Source of the DNA: Oscillospiraceae bacterium
Lineage (GTDB): Bacteria > Bacillota > Clostridia > Oscillospirales > Ruminococcaceae
DNA length: 51,232 bases
NCBI GenBank assembly: GCA_900768245.1
Contig: CAAGCE010000284.1
Location: 1 to 51,232, forward strand
Reading direction: 5' to 3'
Shown: positions 1-7,155 of the stretch, one piece after another
Layout of the letters: each line of letters starts with the position of its first letter
Position numbering within the stretch: the first letter of the stretch is position 1
Position numbers and translations under genes: made by a program
Notes under the pieces: model-generated
What the model saw: only the letters and a program-made list of their open reading frames with translations
What the model was told of the DNA's origin: nothing
Database searches by the model: none

Positions 1-16
1 AAATGCCGACATTCTC

Positions 17-41
17 AGCCGGAATTTATACTTCCGGCTTA
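17..41 (+). terminator. Possible terminator hairpin upstream of the tRNA
   Basis: Arms AGCCGGAA (17-24) and TTCCGGCT (32-39) pair perfectly around a 7-nt loop and are followed by a short T-rich stretch (TTATT). It probably ends a transcript coming from chromosomal DNA left of the window. The T tract is weak, so this is tentative. Confidence 0.4.
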
Positions 42-42
42 T

Positions 43-118
43 TCCTCAATAGCTCAGTCGGTAGAGCATGCGGCTGTTAACCGCAGGGTCGTAAGTTCGA
101 GTCTTACTTGGGGAGCCA
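43..118 (+). tRNA. tRNA-Asn (anticodon GTT), CCA encoded
   Basis: A complete cloverleaf can be folded. The acceptor arms are 43-49 and 108-114 with discriminator G115 and encoded CCA at 116-118. The D stem is GCTC/GAGC, the anticodon stem is 69-73/81-85 with GTT at 76-78, and the T arm contains GTTCGAGTC. GTT reads Asn codons. Element genes begin directly downstream, so the 3' half is a plausible integration site for a tyrosine recombinase. No integrase is visible at this end, so the attachment role is inference. Confidence 0.96.
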
Positions 119-129
119 AATTAGTTTTA

Positions 130-200
130 ACTTGAACCTATTGAAAGGCGAAGAGAGTAATGTTTGTAATACTCTTGCTTCTCAATAGGTCAAGTTTTTT
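130..200 (+). terminator. Long hairpin with T tract after the tRNA
   Basis: AACTTGAACCTATTGA (130-145) pairs with TCAATAGGTCAAGTT (182-196) with a single bulged A. A smaller inner stem (GAGTA/TACTC) sits in the loop. A run of seven T's follows. This is a strong intrinsic terminator for the tRNA transcript. Its length (about 70 nt) also leaves room for a recombinase arm site or a structured RNA. Confidence 0.65.
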
Positions 201-230
201 TATGACCTAAAATACAATTTTAATAGAAGC

Positions 231-275
231 AAAGGCTTCTGTATGCTAATTAAAGCGTACAGAAGCCTTTTTTTA
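231..275 (+). terminator. Intrinsic terminator
   Basis: AAAGGCTTCTGTA (231-243) pairs with TACAGAAGCCTTT (258-270) and is followed by more T's. It sits just before the first element gene and would insulate it from upstream transcription. Confidence 0.7.
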
Positions 276-300
276 TTTTGTGTATAGAAGGAAGAGAATT

Positions 301-645
301 ATGTCTGACTACTCAATCGCAGAGCTTATAAAAATAATCGAAGCAAATACAATTATGATTCCCAAGAGCGTTGCACAGCGTAAGGATGTTTACGAAGAGA
401 GTAAGACTCTGTTCGGAGTGGTGTTCACTGACTGCTTAGAGGAGCTCCGTTCATATGGCAGATCCATTGATGGGCAGACAGTGGGCAAGATGATGAAGGA
501 CTACGTTATGGATATGACTATCGGAGATATTCAGTGCGAGTGCCTGTGTTCACCGTCAATAGCATCGGCGGCAAAGAGTGAAACGGTCATGCTCATAAAC
601 AAGACCAATCTTGTGGAATGTCTCCGTGAAAGCCGGGTGATATGA
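301..645 (+). CDS. Hypothetical protein, first gene of the element
   Basis: The protein has 114 residues. The ATG at 301 was chosen because GGAAG (289-293) lies a proper distance upstream; an in-frame start at 280 has no such site. No membrane segment or catalytic motif is seen. The sequence looks globular and mixed alpha, with an early SDYSIAELIKIIEANTI segment. Its end overlaps the start of the replication-initiator-like gene by 4 bases (ATGA), so the two are probably translationally coupled. A role as replication or copy-control accessory is inferred only from this position. Confidence 0.75.
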   Translation: MSDYSIAELIKIIEANTIMIPKSVAQRKDVYEESKTLFGVVFTDCLEELRSYGRSIDGQTVGKMMKDYVMDMTIGDIQCECLCSPSIASAAKSETVMLINKTNLVECLRESRVI

Positions 646-2030
646 TGCAATATATCATAGCACCACTTTTGGAGATTTTAAATCCTACTAACACCGTGTC
701 ACGGAACAGGCTTCTTTCCTTTGCTATCGGCAATGCCGAAGCGGAGATATACAACTGTCTTATCGCAAAGCACGTATACTATAACAATCTCGGGAAGCTC
801 TTTGAAGGCGGTTGGTTTTATTCCACTGTAATGGATCTGCACCTGAGCAGCGGATATGCCGAAGACGCACAAAAGACCGCTATCAGACATCTTATAAAGC
901 ACGGCTTGATTGAATCCGAGCTGAAAGGGCTGCCAGCAAAAAGATTTTTCAGAATCATTCCTGATGTTGATAAGCTTAATTCTCTCATAAATTCAGGTGA
1001 GGAGATTCAGCAGGCTATCGCTCAGAGATATAAGAATGATATTGAAAAGCGCAGTCAGCGCAGAAAAAACACAAAGCGCAAGTACATCGAGGTTGCAGAG
1101 GACAGCATTCATGAATGTCCTGCTGCCGAGAGTTCAGATACTATTAAAGAAGATACAGCTCTGGAAACTTCTTTGGAGAATGTTATGGAGACTGCTGCTG
1201 ATTCCGCTCAGTCTGTCGATGCTGCCTGCAACGTTGATTGCGGCGACAGCTCTCAGGTAGGTGATCCTGATTCCTATATTGGTAGTATCGGAGCTTGCAA
1301 TGCTTGTGAATTAAATCAGCCATTTTACGCCACGTTTTCCTGTTCACCCGAATACAGGGGAACAAGTCCGCCTTACATCGGGATGGAAACTAAAGATAAA
1401 ATAAATCAAAGAAATTTTTTTAAATATCAATCTTTCACTCCTTCTGCGTCCGTGGAAAAATTTTCTGCTGTTGAAAGAACGAATGATGGAGTGATGAAAA
1501 GGCAAAGCATTAGTTTTCTGAATATCCTTGAGATGTTGGGATTTGATACGGAGGTCTGCGAGCATTACTTCGGTTTTGTCCCCAAGTGCGAAGCTGACCT
1601 TTATGAGTTCAGCGATGAGGACAGAATCTCCACCAGGCTGACACTTTCCAAAGCTTTCCGCTGTGACCGTAAGGCACTTATTGCTGCACTGAAATTTCTG
1701 TGCGGTTACTCCTACTACGGCACTCCTGATTCTTCTGTCCGTAGGTTTATGGACATTACTCTCGGTATGATGGCAGACCTGGTAGCTGCTGACAGCTTTA
1801 AGTTTAATGGTGCTTCTGTCAGCTATGCTGATGTTATTGACACAATCAATGAGATTGTTCATGAGCATAGCTTGTACGAGTTCATCATCGACTTTTACTA
1901 TGAGTGGGAGAAAATTCTGCGAGAGAATGTCAAAATTCGCAACAGGACTTCTTACATGAAAACTTGTATGTGGAACTGGATGAAGCGGTGGAAGATTGAA
2001 GAGTACAATATGCTGGCGGAGTTGGAGTGA
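642..2030 (+). CDS. Replication initiator-like protein (RepA_N/DnaD-like winged helix, DUF6017-like C-terminus)
   Basis: The protein has 462 residues. The first ~110 residues look like a winged helix: the WFYSTVMDLHLSSGY region, then a helix AIRHLIKHGLIES and the wing motif KGLPAKRFFRI, as in replisome organisers and RepA_N initiators of Firmicute plasmids and ICEs. The middle (about 135-290) is low in complexity and acidic. The C-terminal ~170 residues resemble the DUF6017-type tail, ending with RTSYMKTCMWNWMKRW. The first gene overlaps it by 4 bases, and a bidirectional terminator follows directly. It likely recruits host replication proteins to the excised circular element; this function is inferred from the family. 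Confidence 0.75.
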   Translation: MMQYIIAPLLEILNPTNTVSRNRLLSFAIGNAEAEIYNCLIAKHVYYNNLGKLFEGGWFYSTVMDLHLSSGYAEDAQKTAIRHLIKHGLIESELKGLPAKRFFRIIPDVDKLNSLINSGEEIQQAIAQRYKNDIEKRSQRRKNTKRKYIEVAEDSIHECPAAESSDTIKEDTALETSLENVMETAADSAQSVDAACNVDCGDSSQVGDPDSYIGSIGACNACELNQPFYATFSCSPEYRGTSPPYIGMETKDKINQRNFFKYQSFTPSASVEKFSAVERTNDGVMKRQSISFLNILEMLGFDTEVCEHYFGFVPKCEADLYEFSDEDRISTRLTLSKAFRCDRKALIAALKFLCGYSYYGTPDSSVRRFMDITLGMMADLVAADSFKFNGASVSYADVIDTINEIVHEHSLYEFIIDFYYEWEKILRENVKIRNRTSYMKTCMWNWMKRWKIEEYNMLAELE

Positions 2031-2032
2031 AA

Positions 2033-2065
2033 AAAATCAGCATCTGTTATGGATGCTGATTTTTG
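2033..2065. terminator. Bidirectional terminator between convergent genes
   Basis: AAAATCAGCATC (2033-2044) pairs with GATGCTGATTTT (2052-2063). It has an A run on the left and a T run on the right, so it can end both the initiator transcript (+) and the convergent gene at 2092-2577 (-). Confidence 0.8.
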
Positions 2066-2091
2066 AATGGCAACTTATTTTAAAAAAATGT

Positions 2092-2577
2092 TTACTTTTG
2101 ATATCCGCAATCCGTGCACGTTCTTGACGCCAGAGGATTTGTTTTTTCACATTTGGGACATCGCCAAGTATCGCCATCATATTTGGTTATGCTCTGTGCT
2201 GCCGAAGATAGATTTGCTTTTTCCGATGATGTAGAGTTTGTGCCATTACTATTCATTGTCTGCTTTATTGCATAAGTCTGATTTTCAATATCATCGTCTT
2301 TACTTTTGAGAATCAGTGTAAGTGCAAATAGCATTAAGCCGGATGCTATCATAATACCTTTAAAGGCCATTACACCACTTACCCAGCCTGCAGTTAGAGA
2401 AGCTTCCATCTGATAATTATAGGCATCTCCTCCTACATATTCAACACCATTGTCTCCCCATTTGGCATCATAGGAATAAGAAGAAACATGGATGTTTTTG
2501 TCAGGCAAAGGAAATATCAATCCTGTTCCTAACATTGCAATTGAAATAATTATACTGATTATGTAAGCTTTTTTCAT
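2092..2577 (-). CDS. Small membrane protein with C-terminal zinc ribbon
   Basis: The protein has 161 residues. An N-terminal hydrophobic helix (KKAYIISIIISIAMLGTGLIF) is followed by an exported or loop segment rich in Tyr and Asp. A second membrane helix lies near residues 75-95, and a cytosolic tail ends in a zinc ribbon CPKC-x10-CTDC. ATG 2577 was chosen because GGGGGA lies 7 bases upstream; an in-frame ATG at 2583 overlaps that site. It is transcribed against the surrounding operon from a consensus promoter, suggesting an independently expressed cargo gene. Its function is unknown. Confidence 0.75.
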   Translation of the reverse strand: MKKAYIISIIISIAMLGTGLIFPLPDKNIHVSSYSYDAKWGDNGVEYVGGDAYNYQMEASLTAGWVSGVMAFKGIMIASGLMLFALTLILKSKDDDIENQTYAIKQTMNSNGTNSTSSEKANLSSAAQSITKYDGDTWRCPKCEKTNPLASRTCTDCGYQK

Positions 2578-2634
2578 ATACATTCCCCCAAAAAAATTAT
2601 TTAAATAAGTTGCTATCCTATTTTTACGAAATTT

Positions 2635-2663
2635 ATTATACCATATGTCGCTTTTAATGTCAA
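2635..2663 (-). promoter_or_regulatory. Consensus sigma-A promoter of the 2092-2577 gene
   Basis: On the minus strand, TTGACA (2663-2658), a 17-base spacer and TATAAT (2640-2635) are all exact consensus. A TG dinucleotide precedes the -10 box (TGGTATAAT). This should be a strong constitutive promoter. Confidence 0.85.
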
Positions 2664-2731
2664 ATTTTATGCGGCTAAGAACATAATTAATTGTTAAGTT
2701 TAAGATTTAAAAGAGAACCGAGGTGAAATAT

Positions 2732-2947
2732 TTGCAGAGCAAAAGTATTGAGGAGATAAAGAATAACAATAAAAATTTTTTGAGTGCGGTTGAAGCAGCA
2801 GCCGTTCTCGGTATTGCTCCGTCAACATTCAGAAAAAGAGCAGCGGAGTACGCTGAGAAGTTTCCAATCGAGCGAGTGGGGAAGAAATACAGAATCCCAA
2901 AGGAGCCATTCATTGCTTATGTACGGACAGGCAAGAGTTTTAAGTGA
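2732..2947 (+). CDS. Excisionase-like helix-turn-helix DNA-binding protein
   Basis: The protein has about 71 residues. LSAVEAAAVLGIAPSTFRKRA is a MerR/Xis-type helix-turn-helix, followed by a wing-like segment VGKKYRIPKEPFIAYV, as in the helix_turn_helix_17 excisionase family. A GTG at 2723 is possible, but GAGGTGA (2720-2726) is a perfect ribosome site spaced 6 bases from TTG 2732, so TTG is preferred. It lies just before the probable oriT and relaxase genes. A role as recombination directionality factor or transfer-operon regulator is inferred from fold and place. Confidence 0.75.
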   Translation: MQSKSIEEIKNNNKNFLSAVEAAAVLGIAPSTFRKRAAEYAEKFPIERVGKKYRIPKEPFIAYVRTGKSFK

Positions 2948-2963
2948 GGAGTGAGGATCGTGT

Positions 2964-3113
2964 TTGCAAAAATTCGTGACAGACCCTGAGCGTGCTCGCA
3001 TGATTTATCAGAATACAAGCTGCATGACTTCCTGTGCAATTAGGGCAAATGCATATTTTCGGTTGGGAAGGTCGTGGCTGGATTTTGAAAATGAGTGCGG
3101 TTTTGGAAGATAG
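2964..3113 (+). CDS. Small unrecognised protein (49 aa), TTG start
   Basis: An open frame of 49 codons starts at TTG 2964, preceded 7 bases upstream by GAGG (2953-2956). The use of TTG matches the preceding HTH gene. The product has three Cys and basic-aromatic character (for example YFRLGRSWLDFENECGFG). It ends just before the oriT-like hairpins. I do not recognise a family. It could be a genuine small ORF of the mobilisation region or a chance frame. Confidence 0.45.
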   Translation: MQKFVTDPERARMIYQNTSCMTSCAIRANAYFRLGRSWLDFENECGFGR

Positions 3114-3117
3114 CAAG

Positions 3118-3205
3118 CGTAGATTAAGTGTCCACTTAATCGGGGCGAATAACGTAGTTACGCCACTTTAGGAGAATTATCCCCTAAGACCCCAAATAAA
3201 GAAAG
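3118..3205. other. oriT: Probable origin of transfer (oriT) of the outer element
   Basis: Three inverted repeats are packed in a non-coding gap immediately upstream of mobC and the relaxase. A perfect 9-bp repeat GATTAAGTG-TC-CACTTAATC lies at 3122-3141. GGCGaaTAAC-gta-GTTACGCC lies at about 3144-3164. An imperfect repeat around TTAGGAGAATTATCCCCTAA follows. This position and multi-hairpin structure are what relaxase/MobC systems use. The nick site cannot be placed from sequence alone. Confidence 0.6.
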
Positions 3206-3214
3206 GCAGGATAT

Positions 3215-3550
3215 ATGATAAGCAAATATAAGGAGACACATATAAAGTTTACCGAGGAGCAGTTCGAGATTGTGAAGAAAAAAGCTGACGAGCTGGGACT
3301 GCGACCGGGAACTTATGTCAAGAAAATGGCAGTCCAGGGAGAGATAAAAAGATATAACCTCTCCGAACTGCGTGACCTGACAAGAAATTTCAAGATGATT
3401 GGTGTGGAGCTGAATCAGATTGCAAGAACTGCGAATATCAAAGGTGATGTGACTGCTTCGACAATGGAGGAAGTTCTGCGGCAGTATGGCCGGCTTGAAA
3501 AGGTTATGGAGAAATACCTGAAACCCTTGAAGCCAAATGTGGTGCTGTGA
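3215..3550 (+). CDS. mobC: MobC-like relaxosome accessory protein
   Basis: The protein has 111 residues. The N-terminal part (IKFTEEQFEIVKKKADELG) is a ribbon-helix-helix-type DNA-binding region. The conserved MobC segment RNFKMIGVELNQIARTAN follows, and a C-terminal helix closes the protein. MobC proteins bind oriT and help the relaxase open it. GGCAGGA precedes the ATG. The end overlaps the first possible relaxase start by 14 bases, so the two are one operon. This is the outer element's copy; the nested element has its own at 47340-47669. Confidence 0.88.
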   Translation: MISKYKETHIKFTEEQFEIVKKKADELGLRPGTYVKKMAVQGEIKRYNLSELRDLTRNFKMIGVELNQIARTANIKGDVTASTMEEVLRQYGRLEKVMEKYLKPLKPNVVL

Positions 3551-5006
3551 ATTGCCAATTATAAAATATGTTGCGGTACACGGCTCGCCTTTGTCGCTGC
3601 TGCGATATGTTACTAATGAGAATAAAACCGAAAAAACGCTGATTTCGGGAATAAACTGTTCCACGAATTCAAGAGATGCGTATGAAGAAATGCGAAGGAA
3701 CTTTGAGTTATACAGCGAGGAACGGTTCTGGAAAAAATCTCTGTTCATGAAATCTGAAATTCTGGGAGGAAAGGAACGTGTGCGGCTACATCATTATATA
3801 CAGTCCTTCAAGGCAGGAGAACTTACAGCGGCGGAAGCACATCAAATTGGTATGGAGTGGGCAAAGGAGGTTTTCGGAAAAAAGTTTCAGGTGCTTGTTT
3901 CTACCCATACCGATAAGGGACATTATCATAATCATGTGATAGTTTGTCCTTATGATGATGACGGAAAGCTGTGGCGTGCTGACAAAAAATCTTTGCAGCA
4001 CTGCAAGGATATTTCCGACAGAATTTCTCTTGCTCACGGGCTGAGCATTATCGAACACCCGAAGAAAGGTTATAACCATAAATATGGTGACTATATGGCT
4101 CAGCGGCGTGAATCGTCCTGGAAAGAAAAGCTGAGGTCAGAGCTTGATGAGCTTGTTATGCAAGATGATGTCCGCAGTGTTGATGATCTGGTGGACAGGC
4201 TGAAAGAAAAAGGTTATGGTATTCATATGAAAAAATATCTTTCCATAAAGGTTAAACCCAATCGGAAAGCAATTCGCACATACAGACTCGGTGACGGATA
4301 TTTTCTTGAACATCTTGCCTATCGCATTGAGCATAAGAATTTTGAGATGCCGCATTCTGAGATTGCGAAGTATACCGGTATTCAGCGAGAGTATGCGATT
4401 TGTCTGCGACAGCTTCAGATGATCCTTTACAAAAGTCCCGAAGCAGATAGACCGCAGTATGTGAGTTATCGTTCGGTGCTTAAAAGCTATGAGCTGCTTT
4501 GTTATATGCACGAGCATAAAGTTCATAGCATTGAGGATCTGAAAGCAGAGGTCAGTAAGGCTGAAAAGAATTATTCCGATGTATTGTCCGAACAGAAAAT
4601 GCTTGCAGAAAAAATTACCGAGGAAGAAAAAATCATTGCCGACTTTCCGAAGTTCAAGGAGCTTGCGAGCCATAAGCCTTTTTCCGCAGAGGACAGGAAT
4701 CTGCTTCGGCAGTACAGTTATCTTGCGGATAATGGCGTGTTTACCGAATCTGATGTTGCTAAGCACAGGAACAGTCTTGCAGTTCTCAGAGGTCGGCAGA
4801 AATCTTTTGAGGAAAAGGTTAAGAACGCCAAAATCGAAAGCGATAAACTCAGAGATTATCTTGATACATACAATTCTCAGGCTGCAGCTCAATATGACAT
4901 TCTGCTTGCAAGGGCAGAGGAAGAAAGGCAGATGATGATTAGAGAGCCGAAAGAAAATCAGCAGGAACAAACAACAGAACAAAAGAAAAGAGGTATTTCA
5001 ATATGA
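3537..5006 (+). CDS. Relaxase (MobP/VirD2-like mobilisation nuclease) of the outer element
   Basis: The protein has up to 489 residues. The relaxase/mobilisation nuclease domain fills about residues 6-250. The metal-binding three-histidine motif is seen as HTDKGHYHNHVIV near residues 124-136. The HHYIQSF and AHQIGMEWAKEVFG blocks upstream are typical of this family. The C-terminal half is helical and probably coiled coil. It would nick oriT and stay bound to the 5' end for export by VirD4. The family often begins PIIKYVAVHGSP, so TTG 3552 directly after the mobC stop may be the true start instead of ATG 3537. Its stop overlaps the next start by 4 bases (ATGA). Confidence 0.9.
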   Translation: MWCCELPIIKYVAVHGSPLSLLRYVTNENKTEKTLISGINCSTNSRDAYEEMRRNFELYSEERFWKKSLFMKSEILGGKERVRLHHYIQSFKAGELTAAEAHQIGMEWAKEVFGKKFQVLVSTHTDKGHYHNHVIVCPYDDDGKLWRADKKSLQHCKDISDRISLAHGLSIIEHPKKGYNHKYGDYMAQRRESSWKEKLRSELDELVMQDDVRSVDDLVDRLKEKGYGIHMKKYLSIKVKPNRKAIRTYRLGDGYFLEHLAYRIEHKNFEMPHSEIAKYTGIQREYAICLRQLQMILYKSPEADRPQYVSYRSVLKSYELLCYMHEHKVHSIEDLKAEVSKAEKNYSDVLSEQKMLAEKITEEEKIIADFPKFKELASHKPFSAEDRNLLRQYSYLADNGVFTESDVAKHRNSLAVLRGRQKSFEEKVKNAKIESDKLRDYLDTYNSQAAAQYDILLARAEEERQMMIREPKENQQEQTTEQKKRGISI

Positions 5007-5311
5007 AAAACAGACGAAACCTTTCATCGACGGAGGAAGAATATTTTTTCAAAATTCAGCTTAAGACCATTGATGACGTCAACGGCTTTTGTGAGATTAT
5101 GCGGGGTCTTGACAGATTTGTGATCTCGGCTGATATACGCAGCGGCACATATATTGTTGATGCGAAAAGTCTTATGGGAATTTTCTCGCTGAATCTTTCC
5201 AAACCTGTGGAGGTTTGGTTTAAGATTACGCTTAACGATATGCTGCACAGTATGGATATGGATAAATATTTTGCGGCTAAGATTGAAAAATGGCTTGTGA
5301 AGGAGGAATGA
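5003..5311 (+). CDS. HPr-like domain protein lacking the phosphorylatable histidine
   Basis: The protein has 102 residues. The segment ISADIRSGTYIVDAKSLMGI followed by FSLNLSKPVEV matches the HPr (PTS phosphocarrier) fold, where DAKSIMGIFSL is a hallmark. The canonical active-site region GLHARPA is absent: the matching N-terminal strand-loop reads DVNGFCEIMRGLDRF with no His. It therefore probably does not carry phosphate and may be an adaptor or regulator. It is translationally coupled to the relaxase by an ATGA overlap. Why a relaxase operon carries this domain is not known to me. Confidence 0.7.
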   Translation: MKNRRNLSSTEEEYFFKIQLKTIDDVNGFCEIMRGLDRFVISADIRSGTYIVDAKSLMGIFSLNLSKPVEVWFKITLNDMLHSMDMDKYFAAKIEKWLVKEE

Positions 5312-5359
5312 GTGCCTTGATGATATGGGTTCGAAAATGATGAGGAGTAAATCAGGGTG

Positions 5360-5394
5360 AAAAAAAGCCGTGTTCGGCGGTTGACCGAGCACGG
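5360..5394 (-). terminator. Terminator for the minus-strand gene at 5480-5977
   Basis: CCGTGTTCGG (5368-5377) pairs with CCGAGCACGG (5385-5394) with one wobble. On the minus strand the stem is followed by a run of T's (the complement of AAAAAAA at 5360-5366). Confidence 0.7.
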
Positions 5395-5479
5395 TATGTG
5401 GGATTGGGTTAATTAAGTGGTGGATAAACCGGAATATATTAGCAAGTTAAAAAAGATACGATGTTATATGAATAAGAAT

Positions 5480-5977
5480 TTATGTTTTTTCCCAGACAAT
5501 AGGTATAGAAAATGAAATTTGACTATTTTCGTCTTTTTCAATATCGACAACTTGATATTTCAATCCATTTGAAGTCATATCAACCAGTTCAATAGCAACA
5601 CTTCGTTTTATATAGCCGCATTTTGAAGCATCAGGAATATTATTAGGGATATTTCCCCATCTCCATTCTAAATCATCCGTATCCGGACCTCCTATTCCGT
5701 ATGTGTAATCTTCTAATTTAGCAATTTCATTTACAGTGCATTCATCTCCGCCGTCATTTTCTAATCCACCGGCAGAACAATATATGTATATTTCATCTTT
5801 TGCCTTATAGCATGTGGTATTTATCAATATTTCAATTGCTCCGAGTGGCTTTATTAAAATATCATTTTCGTCCCAATAACAGTTGTGTTCCATTTCTTGG
5901 TATTCAAATTCAACCGGTGTGCCATTCAGAAGTAATTGGATATATCCAAATGGTAATTCAAGTATATTTGTAATCAT
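5480..5977 (-). CDS. Hypothetical acidic protein, probable cargo
   Basis: The protein has 166 residues. ATG 5977 is preferred because GGAGG lies 4 bases upstream; an earlier in-frame ATG at 6007 has no ribosome site. The sequence is rich in Asp, Glu, Ile and Tyr, with a beta-rich look and a Gly/Asp-rich centre (GGLENDGGDE, GIGGPDTDDLEWRWGNIP). There is no signal peptide or membrane segment. Its base composition is more AT-rich than the flanking operon and it runs against it with its own terminator, which suggests acquired cargo. Size and acidity are compatible with an orphan immunity protein, but there is no toxin beside it. Confidence 0.65.
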   Translation of the reverse strand: MITNILELPFGYIQLLLNGTPVEFEYQEMEHNCYWDENDILIKPLGAIEILINTTCYKAKDEIYIYCSAGGLENDGGDECTVNEIAKLEDYTYGIGGPDTDDLEWRWGNIPNNIPDASKCGYIKRSVAIELVDMTSNGLKYQVVDIEKDENSQISFSIPIVWEKT

Positions 5978-6110
5978 AAAACCTCCATGAATACTATATG
6001 CATTCAAAAATTTAATGTCCGATTTATCAGGCAGTTTGAAAATCTATCAAATAGACTTTACCATAAGCATACAGCAAAATCAACAACGAAAGGATGACAA
6101 AAATGTTCAG

Positions 6111-6335
6111 TTACTTATTTTGACAGTATTTCTCCAGAACAGAATGAATATGATTTTTAAGATATGCCCCAGGTGTGGTATTGTGTTCTTCGCAATACTG
6201 CTTGAAAAGCTCAGCATCTTCACGGCGAAGGCGGCAGCTTACGGAACGCATATTTTCCAGATCCCATTTCTGATTGGAAGCCTTGCGCTTTTCACTGACC
6301 TTGCGGACAGTGGATTCCTGTGTGTCTTTTTCCAA
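6111..6335 (-). CDS. Ribbon-helix-helix (Arc/CopG-like) DNA-binding protein
   Basis: The protein has 74 residues. A basic N-terminal tail is followed by a ribbon-helix-helix core: strand SVSCRLRREDAELFKQYCEE, then a turn NTTPGAYLKNHIHSVLEKY. The start is TTG 6335 with AAAGGAG about 9 bases upstream. It is divergent from the small gene at 6462. Such proteins usually repress their own promoter or act as oriT/partition accessories; the divergent intergenic region (6336-6461) with TATAAT hexamers on both strands is its likely target. Confidence 0.75.
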   Translation of the reverse strand: MEKDTQESTVRKVSEKRKASNQKWDLENMRSVSCRLRREDAELFKQYCEEHNTTPGAYLKNHIHSVLEKYCQNK

Positions 6336-6364
6336 TGGTATCAGCTCCTTTATAAAAAAGTACC

Positions 6365-6410
6365 TATTATAAGTATATCACATCTTCTACACTGTTGACA
6401 GTGCTATAAT
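6365..6410. promoter_or_regulatory. Divergent promoter region with two TATAAT hexamers
   Basis: A TATAAT is seen on the minus strand (6371-6366) driving the ribbon-helix-helix gene, and another on the plus strand (6405-6410) toward the 6462 gene. CTGTTGACAG (about 6392-6401) between them has dyad symmetry (CTGT..ACAG) and could be an operator. No good -35 boxes are seen, so activity is uncertain. Confidence 0.35.
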
Positions 6411-6461
6411 AAAACCGTAGAGAAAAGCACGAAATAAAAAACAATGAAAGGGTGGGCGGAA

Positions 6462-6737
6462 ATGGACAAGAATACCGAAAAGCTGCAAACGGATCTTAGG
6501 GTTGCGGAGGCATTTCTCAGGGCGCATGAGGAGTTGAAAGCAAATGAGGTGGCAAGACAGAAAAGGATATACGGAAAAGCGGTGCAGGCTGCGGAAAATC
6601 GTCGGAAGAAAAGGGAGGAGGAGCAAGTCTGCTTTGAAAGAATAAAGAGCACTTACTATGAGCCAAGCGAAGCGGTCAAAAATGCGTTGAAAAACAACTG
6701 CGGAATTGACCTTGTAAAAAATAAAACGGAGGAATGA
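6462..6737 (+). CDS. Small charged helical protein
   Basis: The protein has 91 residues, almost entirely helical and rich in Lys, Glu and Ala (ENRRKKREEEQ), so a coiled coil is likely. ATG 6462 is favoured because GGGTGGGCGGAA lies just upstream; ATG 6444 has no ribosome site. It is the first gene of the run leading into the acidic protein, ParA and ParB. I do not recognise a family; an accessory role in partition or replication is a guess from position. Confidence 0.65.
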   Translation: MDKNTEKLQTDLRVAEAFLRAHEELKANEVARQKRIYGKAVQAAENRRKKREEEQVCFERIKSTYYEPSEAVKNALKNNCGIDLVKNKTEE

Positions 6738-6740
6738 ACT

Positions 6741-7151
6741 ATGTTAAGAATTTCAGATGAAAGCTACGAGAGAGTACAGAATGCTATCGAGGATCTGGGT
6801 TACTGCTGTGAGCTGGAGGACGATTATGAACAGTGGGAGGATATTGCAGCTTCATCAATGGCAAGCTTCCTTGATGACCTTGACGCAGAACAGTTTGAAA
6901 TGACCGTTGCGGCGTTCATTGAGTACATCACCGACAAGTCTGACGAGGATATGAACATGGCAATGGGTGTGAAAACTGCTCTTGCAAGATATATCCGTGA
7001 ACGACTGGAATACCTTGATACTTACGTTGTTCCCAATGTAAAGCTCAGCCTTGATGAAGATGAGGATTATGACGATACAGACGTTGCAGTTCTTGTCAGA
7101 GAGCTTATTGCTCAACAGAAAATTGTTGATGGTATTCAGATAGGGGAGTGA
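6741..7151 (+). CDS. Very acidic small protein upstream of ParA
   Basis: The protein has 136 residues with roughly 36 Asp/Glu against about 10 Lys/Arg, including a cluster SLDEDEDYDDTD near residues 103-114. The helices appear amphipathic, with no membrane segment. GGAGG lies upstream of the ATG. It sits 3 bases after the 6462 gene and 4 bases before parA, so it is part of the partition operon. Strong acidity is also found in DNA-mimic anti-restriction proteins of mobile elements, but no ArdA motif is present. Its function is unknown. Confidence 0.7.
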   Translation: MLRISDESYERVQNAIEDLGYCCELEDDYEQWEDIAASSMASFLDDLDAEQFEMTVAAFIEYITDKSDEDMNMAMGVKTALARYIRERLEYLDTYVVPNVKLSLDEDEDYDDTDVAVLVRELIAQQKIVDGIQIGE

Positions 7152-7155
7152 TTAT

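Noticed and set aside
4137..4982. Minus-strand open frame of 281 codons in the relaxase gene
   Set aside because: Antisense shadow of the relaxase C-terminal half; no start signal and low-quality composition.
6015..6398. Plus-strand open frame over the ribbon-helix-helix gene
   Set aside because: The minus-strand frame has a clear ribbon-helix-helix sequence and a good ribosome site; this one has neither.
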